From NCBI RefSeq assembly GCF_003201775.1, contig NZ_QJJZ01000005.1, forward strand, positions 62,001-126,000: 64,000 nt of DNA. The letters run 5' to 3'. Both the position numbers and the translations under genes were made by a program. The notes under the pieces were generated by a model. That model did no database searches. It worked only from the letters and a program-made list of their open reading frames with translations, and had not been told where the DNA came from. Below, in pieces: positions 7,987 through 16,100 of this stretch (positions are counted from its first letter, which is position 1; each line of letters begins with the position of its first letter). The stretch is from Arenibacter sp. ARW7G5Y1 (GTDB taxonomy: Bacteria > Bacteroidota > Bacteroidia > Flavobacteriales > Flavobacteriaceae).

Positions 7987-9252
7987 TTATGAATTTTGAG
8001 AAACCACTTTAGAGATAGATTCATTTTCTATCTCATTGAATTGAGCCCTTAATTTTTGCATATCATCACTTACTTTACGTTCAATGACTTTAGCATAAAT
8101 TTGGGTTGTAGATATTCGGGAGTGACCCAACAATTTTGAAACCGTCTCAATGGGCATACCATTACTTAATGTAACCGTTGTAGCAAATGTATGTCGGGCA
8201 ATGTGGAAAGTAAGGTTCTTTTTAATACCACAAACATCAGCAATTTCCTTTAAATAAGAATTTAGTTTTTGATTTGAGATTTTAGGAAATATACTTCCTT
8301 GTGATATTGATTTACGGTTGCTCTTGTATTTTTCAACAATTTGCATCGCCTTTGGCAACAAAGGTATTCGTATGGGCTTTGTCGTCTTTTCCCGTTTGTA
8401 ATAAATCCAAAGTTCGCCATCGATGCCAATACAGATATTATCCGCAGTTAAATGGATGACATCGATATAACTTAAACTGGTATAGCAACTAAAAACAAAC
8501 AAATCCTTTACCAATTCCAATCTTGGAATGCTAAATTGTTTATTTTCTATCTCTTGAAGCTCTTCGAGACTTAAAAAGCCTCTTTCGTTTTTAATGAATT
8601 TAGATTTGAAATTGATAAATGGGTCGCGTTGAATCCAACCCAATTTAAACGATAAATTTATCATCTTTCTAAAACGCTCGATATGCTTCATTACGGTATT
8701 GTTGCCCATTGGCTTTTGATGGTCTTCTGGTATGTAGTCCCGGAGATATTTCTCAAACTTTATGATAAAGTGATAATCAAGTTCCCGTAAATAAAGGTCT
8801 GTGGTCTTATAGGATTTCGATAAAAATTTGGAGATATAACTCTGTGTAGTGTAATAATTTTTTTGTGTTCCCCACTTTAATTTGTTTACCATATCTTCAT
8901 TATGGTAATTGATAATATCTGTAATGGAACGATTATTTTCGTCATTACCGAAATATCGAGCCTTAACGACCTGTGCGGTAATCAATTTATGCTCATTCAT
9001 TAAATCGCGATAACATTTAAACAGATGATTGTAAGTTTCATCTAAATAACTGTTTAGAATTCTTGATTTCTGATTTGTTCCCCGAGCTCTGTTTTTATGG
9101 ACATCCCAATCAGACACTAAAACTTTTCGTTTTAGACTGATGGTAGCTCGCTTGCCATTTACCGTAATTCTTGCGTAAATAGATGCTTGGTCATTTTTTG
9201 CCCTGGAGAAGTCCGCCCAGAACAAAATACTGAAGGTGGTAGATGTTTTCAT
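7987..9252 (-). CDS. int: Tyrosine recombinase (integrase) of the integrative element, IntDOT-like
   Basis: A 421-residue tyrosine recombinase with an N-terminal arm-binding domain (about 5-95), a SAM-like core-binding domain (about 105-215) and the C-terminal catalytic domain (about 225-400). Catalytic residues visible are His350 and Arg353 in FHIARH, His377 in LLGHS and the nucleophile Tyr386 in TQIYAK; a beta-hairpin lysine lies in YYKREKT (285-291). The first arginine of the catalytic set is replaced by Ser261 (TSLSYIDV), as described for the CTnDOT integrase, so this does not by itself mean inactivity. The start faces a tRNA-Pro 255 bases away, the classic position for an element that integrates at a tRNA 3' end. 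Confidence 0.93.
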   Translation of the reverse strand: MKTSTTFSILFWADFSRAKNDQASIYARITVNGKRATISLKRKVLVSDWDVHKNRARGTNQKSRILNSYLDETYNHLFKCYRDLMNEHKLITAQVVKARYFGNDENNRSITDIINYHNEDMVNKLKWGTQKNYYTTQSYISKFLSKSYKTTDLYLRELDYHFIIKFEKYLRDYIPEDHQKPMGNNTVMKHIERFRKMINLSFKLGWIQRDPFINFKSKFIKNERGFLSLEELQEIENKQFSIPRLELVKDLFVFSCYTSLSYIDVIHLTADNICIGIDGELWIYYKREKTTKPIRIPLLPKAMQIVEKYKSNRKSISQGSIFPKISNQKLNSYLKEIADVCGIKKNLTFHIARHTFATTVTLSNGMPIETVSKLLGHSRISTTQIYAKVIERKVSDDMQKLRAQFNEIENESISKVVSQNS

Positions 9253-9440
9253 TATTTCGTCTTTTAGTTAACAATAATTCGTTGTTATCAGACGAAAGTC
9301 AAATCACTTATAAAGATACATTTATTTATTGATTAGCAGACCGTTGGTCATAAATCTGGTCAACACTTTTTGAAATTTTAATTTGTTATCCGATTTGTTG
9401 ACATTTTTAATCAAAACATATCAATTCTTATGATATTCTT

Positions 9441-9484
9441 AAAAACAGAAAAACCTGAAAATCATACGATTAACAGGTTTTTGT
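9441..9484 (-). terminator. Terminator downstream of tRNA-Pro
   Basis: Arms AAAAACCTG (9449-9457) and CAGGTTTTT (9474-9482) form a nine-base-pair stem, followed on the minus strand by CTGTTTTT. It lies 23 bases beyond the tRNA 3' end and would end the tRNA transcript before the integrase. In the 190 bases between it and the integrase start I see no gene. Confidence 0.65.
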
Positions 9485-9506
9485 TATAGATTGATACTAT
9501 AATTTG

Positions 9507-9581
9507 TCGGGGTGGCAGGATTCGAACCTGCGACCTCCGCGTCCCAAACGCGGCGCGATAACCGGGCTACGCTACACCCCG
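9507..9581 (-). tRNA. tRNA-Pro (anticodon TGG)
   Basis: The minus strand folds as a full tRNA: acceptor stem CGGGGTG (from 9581) pairs with CACCCCG (ending 9508), discriminator A at 9507, anticodon stem CCGCG/CGCGG around the loop TTTGGGA with anticodon TGG, and a T arm with the GGTTCGAATCC core. CCA is not encoded. Its 3' end points towards the integrase, so it is the likely integration target of the element to the left. Part of it (9531-9562) is repeated exactly at 9851-9882. Confidence 0.96.
9531..9562. repeat. 32-base exact direct repeat, tRNA copy
   Basis: This stretch of the tRNA (anticodon arm with flanking variable and D-arm bases) recurs without mismatch at 9851-9882, 320 bases away in the same orientation. 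The frameshifted GIY-YIG gene lies between the copies. Confidence 0.95.
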
Positions 9582-9810
9582 AAATGGTCATCTATAAAAC
9601 GTTTTGCTCCTCTCTTTTTTATTTTACGCTCCAAGACCAATGCCTCAGATCGTGATAAAACTTCAATTTGCAAAATAATTTCCAAGGCGTCCCACTCTTA
9701 GTAAAAGGAACTACTCCTTGATTATGTCTTTTTAATCTTCTTTCAATATCAGCAGTTTGACCTACGTAATATTTTGAACGTTTCTCGCTATATAAAATAT
9801 AAACGAACAT
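9572..9810 (-). pseudogene. GIY-YIG nuclease family gene, frameshifted
   Basis: From the ATG at 9810 the frame encodes a small GIY-YIG domain: FVYILYSEKRSKYYVGQT carries the two GIY and YIG-like strands, followed by DIERRLKRHNQG and TKSGTPWKL. After KFYHD (near 9650) the frame runs into unrelated residues and a stop at 9619. The next frame continues with SEALVLERKIKKRGAKRF and IDDHFGV, which is the normal family C-terminus, so a small indel near 9650 has broken the gene. In the restored frame the stop codon is TAG at 9574-9572, which is inside the 5' end of the tRNA-Pro gene. Intact members of this family are about 80 residues and have predicted endonuclease folds; their cellular role is not established. 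Confidence 0.8.
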
Positions 9811-9825
9811 ATGTACTATCTTTCT

Positions 9826-9933
9826 TCGGGTGGTCACGCCCAAAGCGTGACGACCTCCGCGTCCCAAACGCGGCGCGATAACAATGCCTTGGGCTTTGCA
9901 AGCCGGGCCAGACCTGCCACGCCATCAGCGTGG
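9826..9933 (-). repeat. tRNA-Pro-like relic with extra hairpins
   Basis: Read on the minus strand, this stretch follows the tRNA-Pro in pieces: GCCCGG, then an insertion of about 20 bases, then the exact 32-base repeat covering the anticodon arm (9851-9882), then a different hairpin (GTCACGC/GCGTGAC, 9833-9851) where the T arm should be, and finally CCACCCGA matching the tRNA 3' acceptor strand apart from one missing C. Two more hairpins occur: GGCTT/AAGCC (9892-9904) and CCACGC/GCGTGG (9917-9933). It cannot form a functional tRNA because the T arm and the 5' acceptor strand are absent. It ends 16 bases before the GIY-YIG start codon. Confidence 0.65.
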
Positions 9934-10041
9934 TACACCAAGAACATTTAATAGAACCGAATATTTCAATGGGAAAATTCAATCCTATTTTTTGGGACTG
10001 CAAATATAGCATAATCCTTGGAAATAAAAAGATATGTTACA

Positions 10042-10076
10042 TAAAAAAGGACACTAATATTTTTAGTGCCCTTTTC
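10042..10076 (-). terminator. Terminator after the giant adhesin gene
   Basis: On the minus strand GGGCACTAA and TTAGTGTCC form a nine-pair stem with one G-T pair, followed by TTTTTTAT. It lies about 25 bases beyond the stop codon of the adhesin gene. The plus-strand side also has a short T run, so it may act in both directions. Confidence 0.75.
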
Positions 10077-10101
10077 ATGGAAAATACAGGTAATAATTCC
10101 G

Positions 10102-13100
10102 TTATCTATACAGGGTGAAGTGGCCCATAAACTGCTGCTTATCCTCGTCATTGGCATTCACTTCATACCAATAATCCCCAGAAGGTAAGGCTTTGCCATC
10201 ATAATTACCATCCCACCCGGATACCTGGTCCAAAATAGCCACTACCCTACCATATCGGTCATAAATCTTAACCTCCAAATTAGGGAAATAGTCCCTATTG
10301 TCGGGAAACCACTCATCATTCATATTATCTCCATTCGGAGTAAAGAAATTTGGTACTACCAACATACCCGTAAATTTAAACGGAATGGATATTGTAGCCT
10401 CGCAACCCATACGATCTACAACTCTCACCGTAACATTGGTATCTTGGTTGGACAAAAACACATTTACTGCACCATATGAGTCCCCTTGGAAAAAATATTC
10501 GTAATCGCCAAAGCCTCCAGTCGCTGTTGCAGTAACCTCATTTGGACCTGTTTTTATGGCTGTCAAAGTCAATGGTTCATACGCATCCACAGTAAAGTCA
10601 ACTGAAGTAGCACAACCATTTTCATGATATATGTAAACAGTATGATCGCCTGCCGGCAAATCTCCAAAAACAGTTTGGGTATTGGCCAAGGTCATATCGT
10701 CCACATCCAAGGAAAAGAGCAATCTAGGCATTAAACTAGTATCCGTCATTCGAATGGTAACCGTGCTATTTGGGAATATTCCCTCACAACCGTATTCTAC
10801 AACAGGCTCTGCACTTAGGTCAACACCTATCATAATGGGGACAACAACATTTGTTTCACACCCCATAGCATCCCGAATGAAGACCACATAGGTTTCACCG
10901 CCCATTAAATTATCAAAAAACAAGGTATCGTTTCTCTCAAATACTTCATCTCCAACAGAGTTTGGCCCAATAATCCTTGTCTCATAATATTCCACTCCGG
11001 TAAGTATGTCCACAAAGGGTGTACCACCCATCATGGTCAACTGTGCAGAACCATCAGCTGCATTGATACATGTCTCCGGAGTGGTATCTACATTGGCTAC
11101 CACCAATTCCTCCGGCTCCGTAATGGTTACTTCCTGCAAAATATTACATCCCAACTCGTCCTGTACTATTATCTCGTAGGTTCCAGGAGGTAAATCCGTA
11201 AAAGTAAAGGAATTTGGATTCAAAGGATCTTCCCCTTCAAAGAACTCACTTAAGGTATCGGAGATGGAGAAACGAATCTTTCCTGTACCACCACTGGCTT
11301 CAATAATGACCTGACCATCTACATCCCCATAACAACTAACAGGTACCATTTCCAAACGATCCAAAATCAAAGGGTCTTTGGGAGTTATCAAAATTTCCTC
11401 GGAAATAGCAGTACATCCCAAACTAGTGGCATAGACATAATAAGATCCCGGTGGCAAATCCCTAAATATACCCGAGCTTTGAGTTCCCCTCACAATATCA
11501 GCTGCAACAGGGGGCCTTGGAACTCCAGGGGTTCCACTATCCAATACATTGTTTACCAACGTATAAATGTAGTTCCCTACCCCTCCAAAAGCCTCAGATC
11601 TCACAATACCGGTGGGTTGTCCTGCACATTTAATATTGGCATCTACCAGATCAAGGGCTATAACCAATGGTAAAGCAGGATCAAGGTTAATTTCATTCGA
11701 TTTCTGTTCTGGACAACCATTGCCATTTTGTACATCAAATTGATAAGGACCTGGATTAAGATTTACATCGGGTATAATAATCTCAGTGGTAATTACATCA
11801 ATTCCACCAAAAGAAACAAAAGGATCAGTAGTACCCGACCTACGATAGAAATACTCCATTCCAGCAACTGGATTTGCAATAGTCAATTCCATACGGCCCT
11901 CATCCCCACAACCAGGTGCCAAAGTCTCCACAAGATCGGCATCTACGGGCAATGGATCTTGGATAAAGACTGGTAGGGTAGTAAAACTACATCCCCAACC
12001 GTCATAGACCACTATAGTATAATTTCCAGTTGGAAGGTTAGGGAATACAGCAGACTCCTGTAAACCACTGGTATTTACAATATTGCCCAATGCATCCAAC
12101 CTATTCAACTGGAATAGATATTCCTCGCCATCCCCATTAGTATCCTCACCACCGCTTACATTGTAAGCTTCAATTATTCCGTCATTTGATCCAGGGCAGA
12201 GTAATGGCTGTACAATTCTAATATCGGCAGCAATCGGTACAGGTGGACTAATGATGAAATCCTCCATTACCACACACCCTCCAGAGTCACGAATACCTAC
12301 ACGATATGTACCGCTTATTAAATCGCTGAATACGTTATTGACAGAAAAGGAAGCAATCATAAGATAAGTCCCAGGAGCAGTTTCCAATTCCAACTGATAT
12401 TCATAGCCTCCCCAGCCGCCATCGCCCGAAACCGTAATTTCACCCCTACCCGGGATAAAACAAGTTACATCCGCAGTTTGGGCCGGAGTGGGATCCAAAG
12501 GTCTATCAGGCCCGTGTACCGTTGTTGTGTTACTAACGGTATCACAAAATGGACTATCTACAGCCTCTACCCTCACCAATAAGTTCCCAGCGGGTACGCC
12601 TGTAATTATTTCAGGGGTATTTATAGGATTGGTCGTATCGAAACTACCGGTAACCCCTGTGCTGGTTTCAACGCCTGAGGCATCACGGGAAAATACTTCA
12701 TAGTTATAAATACCGGTATAATTATTTAGTTCAACACTAATTTCCCCATCAGATCCATTAAAACAAGTTACTGGTTTCACCTCATTAATAACAGCCTCTA
12801 TAAGGTTGTAGTCCGGAACATTATAAGTTGGCGTAACAAACAAACAGCCACCGTTTGCAATATCCCTCACGGCAAATATATAGTCTCCCGGTGTATCCAA
12901 ATCCCAAACAATCCTATCGGCCCCACCGGTGAGTCGCTCTGGCTGTGAACCCAAAGGCAATATTTCAATGCCATAGTTTCCTGGCCCTTGGTCTATAATT
13001 ATCTCTACATTACTTGCCATTACACCAGATCCCGAAGCATCGCAGGTAATAGGGTTAAGTTCGTTAAAGCTGAAGCTTAGCCCGGACGGGGGAGTCAAAT

Positions 13101-16100
13101 TGACCGTGTCGGTAATTTCACAACCATTGTCATCCCTTATGGTTACAATAATAGTTTGGGGACCACCATTATCAATAATCTCAAAGGTATTACTACTCTG
13201 GAAATTGGTTCCATCAAATACCGCAGTTCCATCATTTATACTGTAAGTGTATGGACCCGTACCTGTCAATGTACCAGATCCGTCGCCATTGGTATCGGTA
13301 TATGCTGTAATTATTGTTGTATTAAAAGTATTGCTGGACGGATTACAGGTAAATGGTGGTGCTGTTGCCACTCCCATTAATGCCGTCGGTTCCAAAATAT
13401 TAGCAGGTACACGCGGCGATGTACACCCTCTGCTGGACACTACCTCAACTTCATAGGTGTCAGCCGTCAAATTATCGAAAATTGCATCGGCCTGACTCGT
13501 AACCAAACCTCCTCCACTGTCATACAAATTATAAACAAAAGGTCCGTCCGTAGCCAAAGCCGCTACCAAATCCACCGAAATACTGCCATCGGCACTTCCG
13601 AAACACGAAATGTCCTCGGTTAATATTGAATCAATAATTGGCTGATCTACCGTAATAATTTCTACTATCGCGGTATCTGTACAAAGTGTAGGGGTATTGG
13701 AACTTCTATCCGTTACGGTAATGGTATAATTCCCAGGAGGTAAGGCGGTAAACACTGGATCGTCCGATTGATTTACCACGAAACCGGCACCATCGTCCAA
13801 AACATAATCAAAATCCCCGCTGCCACCTGAAGTTACAACGGTAATAGAACCATCTGCATTATTACAGGAAGGCTCCGCCGTTGCACTGGCGGTTATGGAA
13901 AAGAAGTCGAACACCTCAAAAGTATTGGTTGCAGTACACCCGTTACCATCCCTTACCGTCATAGTATAAGTCCCTGGATTGGGGACAGTGAAAAGCGGGC
14001 TATCTTGAAATCCGTTGCCCATATCGTATTGAAAAGTAGTTTCCGGGGCCGGCCCACTGTTTAGTGGCGAGGTAACGGCTACATTATAGGAGGCCACTAC
14101 AAAACACTGATTGGTAACATCAATGGCAGGTACCGCAGCTCCAGGATCTTCTGAAATGGTCACAGTTGTGAAAGAACTACAACCACTGGCATCCTGTACA
14201 TATATATCATAATCTCCTGGAGACAGATCATAGTCCGTTGTTGCCGAATAAGCCCCGACTGGCGTTGTGGTAGGTACCACTGAAAATTGGTAAGGCCCTG
14301 TTCCCCCTACACCTCGTATCACCAAATGACCATCTGGATCAATACAATTGGCATTGGTATTACTATCAATGCTAACGCTTGGAATATCTTGAACTATGGA
14401 TACCAATGCTTCACCCACACATCCACTGGTTAGGTCTTCGGCGAAGATCTGATAATTACCAGGGTTAAGAGCTGTTAGATCAGGATATGGTCCGGCAGAT
14501 GGCATAATTGTAGGTGCCAAAATTAGATTTCCTGTATCGGTATCATATACTGTGATTTCTACGTTGACCCCAGAGGTACCGGTAACGTTATAGGAAATGG
14601 TTCCATTACCGGCAACATCACACGAAGCGGAAGTTGCGGTAGCATTTACAGTTAATGAAGGTCCTGGAATAGGATCTATCTGTTCAACATACCTACAACC
14701 CAAAGCATCAATAACTTCAACAAAATATGTTACTCCATATTGAATCTGTCCGGTAAAATCATGGGTATCCCCATCAACATTGGGTGCCCCCAAGGCTCCT
14801 CCAACCAAACCAATTTGATATGCAGGTGTTCCTCCTACAATATCTACAATATATGTAAAAGTAGTAGTACAATCTTGTGGGTCTGTTGTTGAAACAGGCA
14901 CCAAATCGATTGTATTTTGATCAATGACTACCTCATCACGATCTTCACAACCGGCGGCATCATTTGTAATTACGGTATATGATCCCTGTGGCAGATTCGG
15001 AAAGTTTTCGGAGGTACTGGCTGTTGGACCAATGGTATTAAGAACAACTCCTGCGGCATTCACCAATGTATAGGTATAAGGTGATACGCCATTGGCAATT
15101 GCCGTAACATCTATAGACCCAAAAGTTGCCACCCCCGAACAAACTGCATCATTTGGCACCACTGTGGCGTCCACCCCAGGATCTGGTGCTCCAATCGTAA
15201 AATCAACATCTATAAAACACCCTCTGCTATCCCTAACATAATAGGTATAATTTCCTGGTGAAAGGTTCCCATAAACAGCTTGATTGGTATATGTAATACC
15301 ATCAATACTATAGGCGTACGGAGCTACCCCTACCGTAGTATCAGGTAACAATTGCACTATCCCGGTATTGGGGTCATTACAACGTGGGTTGGTAACATCG
15401 GCGGTTGCCGCTATTATATCTGTTGGGCTTATGGTAACCACATTGGTTTCCACCACACAACCATTACCGTCCGTAATTTGGAACTGGTAAGTACCGTCAC
15501 TTGGAGTTGTATAAATAAAACTACTTCCTGCAATAGGTGTAGTAGGTCCATATGCCCCTCCATTAAAACTGACTGCATAATTGGCATAGGGTGGATTTCC
15601 ATTTCCGATATTGACTCGGATATCCGCATCACCTGCACCAGGTACCAGGCTACAAGTAAGTTCTTTTTGTATACTGACCGTAGAAGTAGTCTGTGCCCTT
15701 ATATTCCTAACCACCGAATCCATACAGTTATTTCCATCCCTAACCTCAACAGTATGGTTGCCAGGGTTAAGACCACTAAAACTTGCACTGGCACCACCTG
15801 CTGCCCAAGGCCCATTGTCTATTCGGTATTCATAGTTCCCATCTCCTCCACTGGCATTGACCACCATGGTAGTGGCATTGGTACTATCAAAACAAAAATC
15901 AGAGGCTCCAGTGTCCAATACCAATGTTGGTGCTGTTAACATGGTAAATGTATAGCTAGCTGAAGCGGTGCAACCACCGCCATCTTCCACACTTATGGTG
16001 TATGGTCCTGAATCATCTGTTAAACCTGTGAAATTTGGATTGCTCCTAGGGCCTACAGTACTTCCGTTAGGCCGGGTAAGAGTATATTGAAATCCGCCCC

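Noticed and set aside
8450-8480. Integrase judged inactive because Arg I is missing
   Set aside because: The same position is Ser in the active CTnDOT integrase, and all other catalytic residues are present.
9826-9933. CRISPR-like or phage attachment interpretation of the hairpin cluster
   Set aside because: There are only two copies of the repeat, no regular spacers and no cas genes; the repeat is clearly tRNA-derived.
9788-10012. A 74-codon minus-strand frame reading through the tRNA-like relic
   Set aside because: Its translation is tRNA-like hairpin sequence and then overlaps the real GIY-YIG frame; no protein family fits.
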